Positions 47,621 to 57,184 are shown, counted from the stretch's first letter. The stretch is 64,000 nt of DNA from Lacticaseibacillus chiayiensis (GCF_004123795.1 NZ_MSSM01000028.1:40440-104439), one strand, 5' to 3'. Translations and numbers: made by a program. Notes: a model not told the origin generated them from the sequence alone.

Positions 47621-48279
47621 TAATTGTCATACTGGGTCAGATTCCAAGTTTCAATCAGATGAATCAACTTTTGCGGATAATCCGGATCAGTCGCATAGCC
47701 ATCCATCTGTAAAGCCAACGCTGCCGTTTTGTAATCCTTGGCCGCGCGCACTGTCGCATATTGTTGCGAATTCCAGTCCGTCCCGTTAACAAACAATAAG
47801 GCATGATCCCGAATAGATGCGGCGTCATCACTGTACACCCGGAAACGTCCATCAACCGTTATCCACTTGTCATTAACATATTCTTTGGTCCGTAATACTT
47901 TTGTCGCCGCAGGATCCGTCCCCTTAATACCGAACAGATTGTGATAATCCTTCGCCAAGGTGCTTGTTCCCCAATCGGATTCGAGAATAGCCTGAGCCAA
48001 CGTAATACTGGTCAAAACGCCGTACTGTTTCTGCATAGCCTGCGCCGTGGGGACTAGCCGCTTGATGAAAGCCTCTTTCTTCGCCTTTTCGACTGCTTTT
48101 TCATCAATAACTGTCTGTTGCTGTGAAACTTTGGCATTACGCTGCGACCAGTACGAACCGACCACCAATGTTGACCCAATTGCAAAAAATGCCAGAACAA
48201 ACCAAGCAGCCAGTGGAATCTTTTTCAATACAAAACGTCGGCGTTTTTTCGCCAATGGTCCTTTACTCCTTCGTCTCAT
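47620..48279 (-). CDS. Membrane-anchored N-acetylmuramidase/glucosaminidase (GH73)
   Basis: A 219-residue protein. A basic head (MRRRSKGPLAKKRRRFVLKK) and one membrane helix (about residues 24-43) anchor it; the outside part is the GH73 domain, with SITLAQAILESDWGTSTLAKDYHNLFGIKG (catalytic Glu near residue 97), FRVYSDDAASIRDHALLF and the C-terminal DGYATDPDYPQKLIHLIETWNL. It should cut the glycan strands of peptidoglycan near the membrane. It overlaps the GNAT gene by 17 bases and is probably cotranscribed with it. Confidence 0.92.
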   Translation of the reverse strand: MRRRSKGPLAKKRRRFVLKKIPLAAWFVLAFFAIGSTLVVGSYWSQRNAKVSQQQTVIDEKAVEKAKKEAFIKRLVPTAQAMQKQYGVLTSITLAQAILESDWGTSTLAKDYHNLFGIKGTDPAATKVLRTKEYVNDKWITVDGRFRVYSDDAASIRDHALLFVNGTDWNSQQYATVRAAKDYKTAALALQMDGYATDPDYPQKLIHLIETWNLTQYDN

Positions 48280-48748
48280 CTTCGCGTGTCAGTAACAACT
48301 TACGTCGCAAAACCAGCATATCCTGTAACTTCAATCCGTCTGCATAGACAGGCTGGCTGTATTGGTCAAAAAAATGCTTACGAATCGAATCCAGCCGAAA
48401 ACCGCGCCGCATGTAGAAGCGGAGATTATCAAAATCGGCATCGCCCGTGCCCACCAAAATCTCCTGATATTGCTGAGTCGCATATACCAAGCTCACATGC
48501 TGCAATAATCCGGACGCAATGCCTTGGCGACGGCGCGTAGGCGTGACCGCAAGATTTTTTAATTCAACCGTCTGCTCATCCACTCGGACAACCATCGCGA
48601 CACCGATCGGCACATGATCATCAAGCGCGGCAAAAAGTGTGCCTGTGCTTAAATAACGACGAAGCATGGCAGGATCTTCATCCCCTACCAACAGGAGATC
48701 TAAATACTGAATTCTTGCCTCAGGTGCCACCTCTTGAAACTTTAACAT
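48263..48748 (-). CDS. GNAT family N-acetyltransferase
   Basis: About 161 residues. The acetyl-CoA motif is VELKNLAVTPTRRRQGIASGLLQHV (RxxGxA, near residue 85) and DNLRFYMRRGFRLDSIRKHFFDQY is the typical end of the fold. Acceptor unknown. The ATG at 48748 (MLKFQEVAP) has GGAGG ten bases upstream; the longest frame runs back into the palindromic repeat and is less likely. It overlaps the GH73 gene. Confidence 0.83.
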   Translation of the reverse strand: MLKFQEVAPEARIQYLDLLLVGDEDPAMLRRYLSTGTLFAALDDHVPIGVAMVVRVDEQTVELKNLAVTPTRRRQGIASGLLQHVSLVYATQQYQEILVGTGDADFDNLRFYMRRGFRLDSIRKHFFDQYSQPVYADGLKLQDMLVLRRKLLLTREDETKE

Positions 48749-48885
48749 CGCGCCCCAGCCTCCATTAAATCCATCAAAAGATGATGATTTTGTTATAGAA
48801 TAGTTTAACATGGACTGATGTCGCTGACGCCATGGAACATTGTTTTTTTTACGAAAAACCAGAGAGTCACCTCCCAGTTCACGCC

Positions 48886-49012
48886 ATAACACGTTCGCCA
48901 GCCCGAAAGCCTGCGCATAAGTGCCTTGGCTGCAGTGATCAAAACCCGGTCATCACGTCATCACGCCCAAGGCCACTTACACTCGGCCTCCTGACCGCGC
49001 CAATTCACGCTC
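48886..49012 (+). repeat. Palindromic intergenic repeat, copy G
   Basis: CATAACACGTTCGCCAGC at the start, GCATAAGTGCCTTGGC, then CACGCCCAAGGCCACTTACA and GCCAATTCACGCTC at the end. It is directly next to the csp terminator and is the one copy pointing away from the following gene (GNAT, minus strand). Together with 48749-48885, where no gene is seen, it fills the gap before csp. Confidence 0.8.
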
Positions 49013-49042
49013 AAAAAAACCGACTACATCAAATGCAGTCGG
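49012..49042 (-). terminator. Terminator of the cold-shock gene
   Basis: On the minus strand CCGACTGCAT pairs with ATGTAGTCGG (one mismatch), followed by TTTTTTT. Confidence 0.85.
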
Positions 49043-49059
49043 TCGGTTGGTTTCTTTGA

Positions 49060-49260
49060 TTAGTCTTTGTTAACGTTAACCGCTTGTGGGCCGCGATCGC
49101 TGTCTTCAACTTCAAACGTTACCGCTTGGCCTTCTTCGAGGGTCTTATAACCGTCGCCTTGGATAGCAGAGAAGTGAACGAAAACATCGCTGCCATCTTC
49201 CCGAGTGATAAAACCGTAACCTTTTTCAGCGTTGAACCATTTAACTGTGCCGTGTTCCAT
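49060..49260 (-). CDS. csp: Cold-shock protein (CspA family)
   Basis: A 66-residue single cold-shock domain with the RNA-binding motifs RNP1 KGYGFI and RNP2 VFVHFSAI, and [18 protein letters not shown] at the start. It acts as an RNA chaperone binding single-stranded RNA. AAGGAGG precedes the ATG. The leader predicted from the promoter at 49294-49322 is only about 27 bases, unlike the long leaders of cold-induced csp genes, so constitutive expression is plausible. Confidence 0.96.
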   Translation of the reverse strand: MEHGTVKWFNAEKGYGFITREDGSDVFVHFSAIQGDGYKTLEEGQAVTFEVEDSDRGPQAVNVNKD

Positions 49261-49293
49261 GAGAACATTCCTCCTTGCATCATTTGACGCATG

Positions 49294-49322
49294 ATAATAT
49301 CGTGTATTTCTGTTTGGTACAA
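49294..49322 (-). promoter_or_regulatory. Promoter of csp
   Basis: On the minus strand TTGTAC (49317-49322) and TATTAT (49294-49299) are 17 bases apart. Confidence 0.6.
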
Positions 49323-49424
49323 GTGGAAGAAAGTTCTGAAACCATGCAACCACGACCATTCAAAAAGTACATGCTTAGTCTACCATCACGGCAAAAGCGT
49401 CGCAAGTGTCAGCACTTTCAAAGA

Positions 49425-50390
49425 TCAATTTTGCGAGGAAATAATGCGATTAAAATTGCGCTTTAACTGTAATAATCGGGAGAAGTCTTCCAGAAAATAA
49501 AATAAACGGGCGCGGCTTTCAAACGACGCCCGATCAGTCGGCAGCGGTGAAGCCGCAAAGTTTCGCTGAATCTTTTTAACCATCGTAACTAGTTGCGTCG
49601 CAGGATTATCTTCATTCAGCACACTGGCCGTCATCGACAAGGCATCACTAATCACAGCCGCCTGCAAAACCGGTGTCTCGATTCGATCCAGGCTATCCTG
49701 CATTTGCCGTAACAGTTCATACTGATTGGTCCGCATTTCGAAGTAAGCTTGGTAATAGTCATTTTCAGACCACAATTGATTGTCACTGTGCCGGTTTGCC
49801 CAAGCAACCGCCGCATCTAACGTCATTTTTAAATCCGATAAATTTGCCCAATTGTCTGCACTTTTAAGATGCTCCGGTCCCAACTGTTGACTCATATGGT
49901 CGATGATCTCCCGCATTTCGGCCTCGACTTGGGCCTGAAATTCCGTAATTTTAGCTTCCAGACTTGGCATAAACAGGTTTGCCACGAGCGCAACCCCGGC
50001 ACCGACCGCTAGCAACAGCAGTTCATTGCAAATCCAAAACCAACTGCAGCTCTTAGCCATCATAAAATGCGTGACTAACACGGCCGTCATCACAATGCCG
50101 CTCTGCACTTCAAACACATTGGTAAGCGGAATGAAAATCAAAAGAAAGATTCCAAATGCCAAGGCATTGTAACCTAAAACCAAAAATGCTCCGATAGCAA
50201 TAACAAACCCCAGCACGGTGGCCAGCAATCGATAGGCAACCAGCCGGAACGATGCCTTGGTGGTGTTTTGTACCGACAAAATCGTGATGATACCGGCAGC
50301 CGTCCAATACTCAAGATGTAAGGAATAAGCAATGAGCATCGCTACAGCTGTTCCGAGCGCAGTTTTTACCGTTCGCATACCGATATGCAT
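49425..50390 (-). CDS. Aromatic acid exporter family protein (FUSC/DUF939)
   Basis: About 321 residues. The first 145 residues hold five or six helices with the family pattern MRTVKTALGTAVAMLIAYSLHLEYWTAAGIITILSVQNTTKASFRLVAYRLLATVLGFVIA; the remaining cytoplasmic part is helical (EFQAQVEAEMREII..., C-terminal DUF939_C-like). Members of the family are named for aromatic acid export (ArAE), but transport by this one is not shown. The ATG at 50390 is preferred (GGAGG eight bases upstream). Confidence 0.85.
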   Translation of the reverse strand: MHIGMRTVKTALGTAVAMLIAYSLHLEYWTAAGIITILSVQNTTKASFRLVAYRLLATVLGFVIAIGAFLVLGYNALAFGIFLLIFIPLTNVFEVQSGIVMTAVLVTHFMMAKSCSWFWICNELLLLAVGAGVALVANLFMPSLEAKITEFQAQVEAEMREIIDHMSQQLGPEHLKSADNWANLSDLKMTLDAAVAWANRHSDNQLWSENDYYQAYFEMRTNQYELLRQMQDSLDRIETPVLQAAVISDALSMTASVLNEDNPATQLVTMVKKIQRNFAASPLPTDRASFESRARLFYFLEDFSRLLQLKRNFNRIISSQN

Positions 50391-50508
50391 AAGCAATTCC
50401 TCCATTTGCACTTAGTTTATCATACAATTTTTCAAAAGTTGGCATCTAAGCGCGCTGCTCTAGTAATTAAGTTGTCGTTACGCTACCATAGAGTCAGAGG
50501 ATTGAGAT

Positions 50509-51147
50509 ATGAAAAAATTACTGCCATTATTAGTCGTATTGACCTTTCTTTTTGTTGGGTGTTCGGCCACCTTAAATCAAAAAAAACAACTGCTGACAAC
50601 GACGCAGACTATTCAGACACAAGTGCAGCAGGAGCAGCAAGCGTTGCAGGTTATCGGATCCACGGTGAACGATTTTCCGTCTGCTTTCGAGAAGGCTTAT
50701 CAAGACGACCCTTCAGCAGATCTAAAAAATGACGATGGCGTGGTCAAAAAATTGTTGCATAAGCGCGCTGCAGCGTTCAAATCACTGGAGACGGCGAATA
50801 CATCACTGAATGATGCCAATAATATGCTGACAAAACTCAATAACCAGCCGTCAGAAGACATGCCACAAGCGTCACTGAGCAAGGTACTCACCAGTCTTAA
50901 GCTGGCCAAACTCGACTACAAAACGCTGGTTAGTTATTATCAGGAAATGCTGAATGCAGAAGATGACTTTTTTGCGGCAACGACTGGCAACGACGTGTCG
51001 CAGGCAGACTTGGAAAACCAAATCTCGCAACTCAACCAATATTACAGTTCGCTGAATCAACAAATCGACGTGATGACGGCTAATCTAACAACGGTAACGA
51101 GCCAGAATACTAAGTTAATCAAAGCAGTCAAAACGATGAATGACTGA
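50509..51147 (+). CDS. YkyA-type cell-wall lipoprotein
   Basis: A 212-residue lipoprotein: signal peptide KKLLPLLVVLTFLFVGC with the lipobox cysteine at residue 18, followed by an all-helical coiled-coil domain rich in Q, N, S and T, as in the YkyA family. In bacilli YkyA is reported as a putative cell-wall-binding lipoprotein. Divergent from the FUSC gene. The next gene on the plus strand lies beyond repeat H. Confidence 0.8.
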   Translation: MKKLLPLLVVLTFLFVGCSATLNQKKQLLTTTQTIQTQVQQEQQALQVIGSTVNDFPSAFEKAYQDDPSADLKNDDGVVKKLLHKRAAAFKSLETANTSLNDANNMLTKLNNQPSEDMPQASLSKVLTSLKLAKLDYKTLVSYYQEMLNAEDDFFAATTGNDVSQADLENQISQLNQYYSSLNQQIDVMTANLTTVTSQNTKLIKAVKTMND

Positions 51148-51162
51148 GTGTTTGTCATCACC

Positions 51163-51286
51163 ATAACGCGCTCCCCCCCAACGCGGAAGTCTGCATGTAA
51201 CGACCTCAGACGCAATGGCCTTAGCCGGGCCATCACGTCCGAGGCCGCCTACACTCCGACTTCTAACCGCGCCGGTTCGCGTTCAC
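51163..51286 (+). repeat. Palindromic intergenic repeat, copy H
   Basis: ATAACGCGCTCCC at the start, GCATGTAACGACC, then ATCACGTCCGAGGC, GACTTCTAACCGCGCC and GGTTCGCGTTCAC at the end; TAAGGAGG of the next gene follows. It fills most of the 160-base gap before it. Confidence 0.8.
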
Positions 51287-51307
51287 TTTCTTAAGGAGGT
51301 CTACCCT

Positions 51308-52237
51308 ATGTCGCAAAGCGTGGCAATTATTATTCCCTGCAATAACGAATTCGAAAATGTTCCTTTGATTTACCAAGCTTTAAAGAAAACATTCCAAACC
51401 GACTTGCCGCAGCTGGAGCCGCAAATCTGGTATGTCAACGACGGCTCAACCGACGACACGCTCGCTCAAGTCCAACACTTACAAGAAAACGATGCGCAAG
51501 TGCACTACATTGATCTATCGCGCTCATTTGGCAAGGAAGCCGCAATGTATGCTGGATTGGTCACTGCCAAAGCTGATTATTATGCGGTGATGGACGCCGA
51601 CCTGCAAGACCCGCCAGCCATGTTGCCGGATATGTATGCTGCTCTTCAGGAAGGCTATGACATGGCTGGGGCACAGCGGACAGATCGTTCCGGTGAAGCT
51701 CGATTGCGGTCATTCTTTTCCAATCTTTTCTATAAATTCATCAATCGCGTCTCACAAACCCAGATTGTTTCAGGAGCTCGCGATTTTCGACTTATGACGC
51801 GGCAAGTGGCCGATGCGATTGTACATATGACCGAACGCAATCGGTTTTCCAAGGGCCTTTTCAGTTGGGTCGGTTTTAAAACCAAGTACCTGCCTTACCA
51901 GAATATTGAGCGCCAACATGGTGAAACCAGTTGGTCATTTACCGGCCTTTTGCGATATGCCATTGACGGGATTATTGATTTTTCCGATGCTCCATTGACC
52001 TTTGTGTCCATGGTCGGCATTATCAGCTTCTTAGGTGCATTTGCGGCACTGATTTTTATTGTCATTCGCGCGGCGCTTTATGGCGATCCGACGGCAGGCT
52101 GGCCATCGATGGTCTCGATTTTCCTCATGATCGGCGGTATTCAGCTGTTCGCGTTAGGTATTGTGGGCCGTTACATCGGTCGAATCTATATTGAAGCCAA
52201 GCAACGACCAATTTTTATTGCGCGCAAAATCAAATAA
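51308..52237 (+). CDS. GT2 glycosyltransferase, CsbB/GtrB type
   Basis: A 309-residue enzyme: SVAIIIPCNNEFENVPLIYQAL, VNDGSTDDTLAQV, and the metal site MDADLQDPP (near residue 98), followed by two C-terminal membrane helices (about 230-255 and 262-290). Such enzymes load a sugar on undecaprenyl phosphate at the inner leaflet. CsbB of B. subtilis and its homologues provide the donor for LTA glycosylation by YfhO; both YfhO-like genes here follow. Start at 51308 behind AAGGAGG, directly after repeat H. Confidence 0.92.
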   Translation: MSQSVAIIIPCNNEFENVPLIYQALKKTFQTDLPQLEPQIWYVNDGSTDDTLAQVQHLQENDAQVHYIDLSRSFGKEAAMYAGLVTAKADYYAVMDADLQDPPAMLPDMYAALQEGYDMAGAQRTDRSGEARLRSFFSNLFYKFINRVSQTQIVSGARDFRLMTRQVADAIVHMTERNRFSKGLFSWVGFKTKYLPYQNIERQHGETSWSFTGLLRYAIDGIIDFSDAPLTFVSMVGIISFLGAFAALIFIVIRAALYGDPTAGWPSMVSIFLMIGGIQLFALGIVGRYIGRIYIEAKQRPIFIARKIK

Positions 52238-52302
52238 AACCGGCATGCAGACTTTTCAGCTAGTTAAGCGCAAAAGCCTGACACACCGGTACACTGAACA
52301 TA

Positions 52303-52340
52303 CCACACTACTTCGTATCTTCGGAAGTGGTGCTTTTTTC
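52303..52340. terminator. Terminator between convergent GT2 and membrane protein genes
   Basis: CACTACTTC pairs with GGAAGTGGTG over nine bases (one G-T pair), followed by TTTTTT. It overlaps the stop codon of the minus-strand gene. Confidence 0.75.
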
Positions 52341-54047
52341 TATATCAAAATTGCGAATTGCGACAAAGATCCAGCTCAGGAAAAATATAATGGCAGCCGC
52401 CAAGGAAATCCATCCAGTCATATGTTGCAACCGCGTACCGGTATAGGCCACCCGCACTCGGTGACTGCCAGCCGGTGCCGTGATGGTTAAGCGGGCATTT
52501 TTACCTTGGGCGCGATATGGAACGACTTTCCCATCAACAGTGACGTTGTAGCCGACGTAGGCAAACTTAGGTAATCGCAAGACAACCGACTGCGTGCTGG
52601 TGTAGCCAAAGCGCAAATCATTATAATACTGGGTCAACGGCGTCAAGCGCTGAAGTTTATGCGAAGACAAAACAATGGTTTGATCTTTTTTGAAAAAGGA
52701 GGAGGGATCGAATTGCTTCGGTGCATACTCCGAACCGCCGCCAGTTGCATCGCCATAGTAAGCGGCAGCATTTTCGTCCGTCACTCGGTAAGTATTGGCG
52801 TTCGTCATGGTTGTATTGATTGTCACGGCATAGCTAAATCCGACCACGCAAGCCGCCAAGACCATCCCCCATGCGAAATGTTGCGGATGCACTTTTTCCG
52901 CCACCAACAATGCAACAGCCAGACTCAGGAATAAAGTCGTTAGTTCCAAGTATCGCCAAGGGAACTGAATTGTGCCTAAAACGGTCTTTCGAAACAGCGA
53001 CCATGGAAAAAGATTCGTGCTTAAGAAAATGGTGACAAAACCCAATCCTGCCGCAACCTTAACAGAGCGGCTTAACTTGGGCCACCAGAGCGCCAACCCG
53101 ATCGCAATACCTAGCATCAAAACGCCCATCCCCGGACGGAACGTCTGATTCACATTTTGCATGTTGCTGGTGGAGGCATACATACTTAATGAATTTTGAA
53201 ACAAGTCGCCCAGGTTGTATTGCAGGTAATTAAGCCAAATCGTCGCCGATTCGGCAAGTTTTAGCGGCAAATGTTGCGAAATCTCCAGCATAGGCAAGTA
53301 GCTGCCCAACCCCATCAACAGGGAACTGATCGCCGCATATGCCGTATACCGAACCATCCGCCACGAAACCCGCTTTAATATGAGCAATACAAGGAACCCG
53401 CCAACCAAAAATTCGAGCGCCATCACAAGCGACAACATATGCGCGTACATCAAACCGGTCACGCCAAATGCCAATAAGAACCAGTTGTCTGACTTTTTTA
53501 TATAAATCAGGTACATTCCAGCAGTAATGATCGGTAAAAAAATAAAGGCGAGATTCTCACCAAGAGCCCCGCGAACAAAGGCATCCAGCATCCGATAGAC
53601 CGCCGTTGTATACACCATGCTGAAAACGAATGCCGCAAGTGGACGGCGGCGAATTTTCAGAAAACTAGCATAGGCCGCCACCACGGTCGCCACCAAAATC
53701 AACGTTTGATAACCATAATAGGCACTGACTATCCCGAGTCCAGCCAGCCGCAGCCACACATAAGGGAGCAGCATCAGAGACGGATAAAAGGCGTCAAAAG
53801 CATAACCAAAGTGGCGAACTTCTTCAGGAAAAATTTTAGGAAAATACGCACCGTGTTGCACACTGGTGACATAGCTTTCCATGCGACGCAATTGCGGCAT
53901 CGTGTCGTCTTGGTGGAAAATATAGGAGAGATGCAGCTGCGGCCACTGTACCAATAACACCAAAGCAACCGCCAACATCGGCAGCAACCAAATTGCATTT
54001 GTTTTTAAAAATTTCCTGATGTCCGAACTTCTTGTTTGTGTCGCCAT
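52308..54047 (-). CDS. Large membrane glycosyltransferase-like protein (GT-C fold, PTPS-related domain)
   Basis: About 579 residues with about 11-12 membrane helices and a C-terminal extracellular beta domain (residues about 440-540). YIFHQDDTMPQLRRMESYVTSVQHG near residue 50 is the first acidic extracellular loop, as in GT-C enzymes. It resembles the 6-pyruvoyl-tetrahydropterin synthase-related membrane protein family, relatives of YfhO. Sugar transfer to lipoteichoic or wall acid from the polyprenyl donor is inferred from the GT2 neighbour. Start at ATG 54047 (GGAGGG six bases before). Confidence 0.75.
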   Translation of the reverse strand: MATQTRSSDIRKFLKTNAIWLLPMLAVALVLLVQWPQLHLSYIFHQDDTMPQLRRMESYVTSVQHGAYFPKIFPEEVRHFGYAFDAFYPSLMLLPYVWLRLAGLGIVSAYYGYQTLILVATVVAAYASFLKIRRRPLAAFVFSMVYTTAVYRMLDAFVRGALGENLAFIFLPIITAGMYLIYIKKSDNWFLLAFGVTGLMYAHMLSLVMALEFLVGGFLVLLILKRVSWRMVRYTAYAAISSLLMGLGSYLPMLEISQHLPLKLAESATIWLNYLQYNLGDLFQNSLSMYASTSNMQNVNQTFRPGMGVLMLGIAIGLALWWPKLSRSVKVAAGLGFVTIFLSTNLFPWSLFRKTVLGTIQFPWRYLELTTLFLSLAVALLVAEKVHPQHFAWGMVLAACVVGFSYAVTINTTMTNANTYRVTDENAAAYYGDATGGGSEYAPKQFDPSSFFKKDQTIVLSSHKLQRLTPLTQYYNDLRFGYTSTQSVVLRLPKFAYVGYNVTVDGKVVPYRAQGKNARLTITAPAGSHRVRVAYTGTRLQHMTGWISLAAAIIFFLSWIFVAIRNFDIEKSTTSEDTK

Positions 54048-54089
54048 AAAAGCCCTCCAAACGATAATCATCGCGAACGTTCTCTTAAT

Positions 54090-54098
54090 ATTGTAACA
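54090..54098 (-). promoter_or_regulatory. Extended -10 box before the GT-C gene
   Basis: On the minus strand TGTTACAAT, about 43 bases before the start; no good -35. Confidence 0.35.
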
Positions 54099-54313
54099 AT
54101 AACGGCAGCAACGGGCGAAGTGATTTTTAAAGAATCATCAAGTCTGCCAACTAAAAACGTTTTCAAGAGATTTCGGCTGCTGCGTGTCGCCATCCCGCGT
54201 TATGATTAAGTTAATACTTAAACTTCAGCTTATTTTTTATTCAGCACGGTTTTTGCTATCATATTAATAATCAACGATTAACCGATTGCTTTTCAAAGGA
54301 GTCCTCCCCCGAT

Positions 54314-56974
54314 ATGTTGCATTTCAAAAAAAACAAAACCTGGCCTTTGCTATTTGTGAGTTTTGCCCTGACCTTTATCATCAGTCTCTGTGTTTTTGCG
54401 GCTTTAAAAATGGCTCCCTTTGGCTCATCGTCCATTCTTGCCAATGATTCGGCAGTGCAATACATCGACTTTTTCACTTATCTCAAACACGCATTGGCAG
54501 GAACTGCAGGCAAGGCGTATTCTTTTTCGAACAGTCTTGGTGGTGGGATGTATGCTAACTGGACTTACTACCTACTAAGTCCGTTTAATCTGATCTTTGT
54601 TCTTGTGTCACGGCACGCGTTACCGATTGCCATGTTATTTGTGACGGCACTTAAATACAGCGCGGCTGCGGCAACGGCTCAATGCTATGCCAGTCATCAT
54701 GCTGGTGTGCGGTGGTACACCTTGGTTTTCAGCATCAGCTATGGGTTGTCCGGCTATTTGGTGGCCAACTTTCTTAACATCATGTGGATGGACGGCGTTA
54801 TTCTACTGCCATTGGTGGCCTTGGGCATTGATCGGCTGTTTGAAAGGCACCGCATCATGCCCTACGTCTTACCGCTCAGTCTTAGTTTTATAACGAACTA
54901 CTACATCGGCTTCATGATTGCCATCTTTGCTGTTTTATATTTTTGCTGGCGTTGGGCGATCCAACGTCAAACCCACGTACTCCGTAAAATTGGCTTATTT
55001 GCTGGTGGATCGTTACTAAGCGGTATGCTTGCCGCCGTGGTGTTAATTCCGACTTACTTTGCCTTGACAGCTTCACGGCTATCAAGTGCCGGCGCGGATT
55101 TTAGTTTGAAGGCACTTTACTCACTGCTCGACTTGCCTTCCAAATTCATTCCCGGAAGTTTTAACTTTGACCAGCTTTCTAACGGCCTGCCTAATCTTTA
55201 CCTGGGCATGATTGCGTTGCTGGGAGCAGTTTGCTACTTTTTGGCGGCATCCATTCCGATTCGCGAACGGCTCATCTCCGGTAACTTGACACTGCTTCTG
55301 ATTCTGTCAATTTGGTTAAATCCGCTCGTGCTTATCTGGCAAGGCTTTCGCGCTCCAGTCTGGTATCTTTATCGTCATTCGTTCATTGTGATCTTCTGGC
55401 TGCTTGTGTTGAGTCTACGTGGTCTAGCCCATCTACCATCCGTCTCCCGCTTCCGCCTCGGCATGGCTAGCATGACTACAGCAGGCTGCTTACTGATCCC
55501 AACGATTTTAAGAATGGCGACTCATAAATACATCACCGCGCTCAACCTCACTCTCGGCGGCGTCTTTTTGCTGGTTGCCGCGCTCTTGCTGTATAGCATC
55601 CGCAGTCAACTACTGCCGCAAAAATGGCTCGTTAGCGGCATCGTGGTCCTGCTTGTTTTGGACATGGGCACCAATGCGTTCACGAGTCTAAAAGCGATTA
55701 GTTTCGTGCCCGCAGCGGACTTCACAGTTACCAGCAAAGTCCTACAAGCCAGTTATGACGATGCTAAAAAACTCGGCTCAGGCGGCTTTTACCGAATTAA
55801 TGCCGATAGCCAACGCTCCATGGATGATCCGTATCAATATAACTTTAACGGCATCAGCACTTTCTCTTCGGTGCTCAACACCAGTACCATCAATACTCTA
55901 ACCAATCTGGGCGCAATCGGATCAGCCGGACGCGTCAAAAATAATGACCTGACTTGGCCGTTGGAAAGTCTGCTGGACGTCAAAAAATTACTGATTGTTA
56001 ACACTCAAAGCAAGAAAGTCGGTACGAAAGCCTATCAGCAAGTTGCCTCCCGAATCATATCCAATCCGCGCTACGACTTATCGGCTTACAAGCTTTTGGG
56101 TCATAATGACTATTTTAACATTTACCAAAATCCGGATGCACTGCCGGTAGCCACTCAGATTTACCGGAAAATTCCAACGCAGGTCCAGGCCAACCCAGTA
56201 CTCCAGCAAAATGCCTATTTTGAAACACTGACACCTGAAGCGAACCAAACGATGCTAACAACCAGCGATTTTTCCGGCATCAGCGTCGATAATGTCAAGC
56301 CGCTCACAACCCTAACGAACGCGGTTGCAACCAAAATCAACAAGAAAAACGCTGCTTCGATTACGTTAACTGTCAACCCCACCAGCGATCAGCAATATCT
56401 GGTTATGGGCGAAAACATGCGCAAGAATATGGCGATCAGTGTCAATGATATTCCGGTTAAAAATGACCCTGACACTGGTAGCAAAACAATTTCAATGCCA
56501 CTTAACAGCACCAAACCGACGACGATCACGTTGACGTTTAACCGCGGCCTCAATCAGATTGATCTCGATCACTTTGCGCTATACACGCTCAATCGAACCG
56601 CATTTAAACAAACGATTGCAACAGCCAAGCAAAACGCGCCGCAACAACACATTCAAAATGGCCGGGTCACCCTGACAACCAAGGCAAACAACAGTGGTTA
56701 TATCATGCTGACTATTCCTTATGAAAAAGGCTGGCAAGTCAATTCCAAGAAAGTGACTTTGCAAGACTATCGGGGATTTATTGGCCTCAAAGTCCCCACC
56801 GGCCGCTCGACGTTCACCTTAACCTATCACACGCCCGGCATCACGCAAGGCTTGTGGCTGACTATTATCGGCATTCTGGTGGCTATTGGTGTCACCGTCT
56901 ATGAATATTGGCCGAGCAACCGGCGACGCTTGAAGCAGAAAAAACTACTGTCATTAAAACGTGAGGCGTCATGA
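54314..56974 (+). CDS. yfhO: YfhO-family membrane glycosyltransferase
   Basis: An 886-residue protein. About 12 membrane helices (to residue 460) are followed by a long extracellular domain and a final helix near residue 850. The first loop holds GSSSILANDSAVQYIDFFTYLKHAL; FSNSLGGGMYANWTYYLLSPFN is the YfhO pattern. B. subtilis YfhO adds GlcNAc to LTA using the CsbB product; here CsbB-type GT2 lies upstream, though on the far side of the other large gene. AAAGGAG precedes the ATG. Confidence 0.87.
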   Translation: MLHFKKNKTWPLLFVSFALTFIISLCVFAALKMAPFGSSSILANDSAVQYIDFFTYLKHALAGTAGKAYSFSNSLGGGMYANWTYYLLSPFNLIFVLVSRHALPIAMLFVTALKYSAAAATAQCYASHHAGVRWYTLVFSISYGLSGYLVANFLNIMWMDGVILLPLVALGIDRLFERHRIMPYVLPLSLSFITNYYIGFMIAIFAVLYFCWRWAIQRQTHVLRKIGLFAGGSLLSGMLAAVVLIPTYFALTASRLSSAGADFSLKALYSLLDLPSKFIPGSFNFDQLSNGLPNLYLGMIALLGAVCYFLAASIPIRERLISGNLTLLLILSIWLNPLVLIWQGFRAPVWYLYRHSFIVIFWLLVLSLRGLAHLPSVSRFRLGMASMTTAGCLLIPTILRMATHKYITALNLTLGGVFLLVAALLLYSIRSQLLPQKWLVSGIVVLLVLDMGTNAFTSLKAISFVPAADFTVTSKVLQASYDDAKKLGSGGFYRINADSQRSMDDPYQYNFNGISTFSSVLNTSTINTLTNLGAIGSAGRVKNNDLTWPLESLLDVKKLLIVNTQSKKVGTKAYQQVASRIISNPRYDLSAYKLLGHNDYFNIYQNPDALPVATQIYRKIPTQVQANPVLQQNAYFETLTPEANQTMLTTSDFSGISVDNVKPLTTLTNAVATKINKKNAASITLTVNPTSDQQYLVMGENMRKNMAISVNDIPVKNDPDTGSKTISMPLNSTKPTTITLTFNRGLNQIDLDHFALYTLNRTAFKQTIATAKQNAPQQHIQNGRVTLTTKANNSGYIMLTIPYEKGWQVNSKKVTLQDYRGFIGLKVPTGRSTFTLTYHTPGITQGLWLTIIGILVAIGVTVYEYWPSNRRRLKQKKLLSLKREAS

Positions 56975-57068
56975 GTTTACTTACCGACCAGCGTAAAGGC
57001 TTTTCTTAGCTTCGGTAGAAACCATCTCGAACTGATAAACTTGGCTATAGCTTGTTTAAAGATAAATA

Positions 57069-57120
57069 ATAGTAACTCATGATTTTGTTTATTGATCTTC
57101 AAGTTACTATTTATTTTTAA
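57069..57120. terminator. Hairpin terminator after yfhO
   Basis: TAGTAACT and AGTTACTA form a perfect 8-bp stem with a loop of about 24 bases, followed by TTTATTTTT; the A-rich left side could act on the minus strand too. Confidence 0.5.
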
Positions 57121-57168
57121 ATTAATAAATGGTAAACAAGTAAAAAATATCTAGATCTTTTAGTTTAC

Positions 57169-57184
57169 ATGGTTGCGTTTTCAT
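57169..57184. promoter_or_regulatory. cre site (CcpA operator) of the bgl operon
   Basis: On the minus strand ATGAAAACGCAACCAT matches WTGNAANCGNWNNCW fully, overlapping the -35 box, so CcpA would block the operon when glucose is present. Confidence 0.7.

Noticed and set aside
49261..49424. Long cold-shock leader of csp
   Set aside because: A good -35/-10 pair lies only about 27 bases before the start, so a long leader is not needed to explain the gap.
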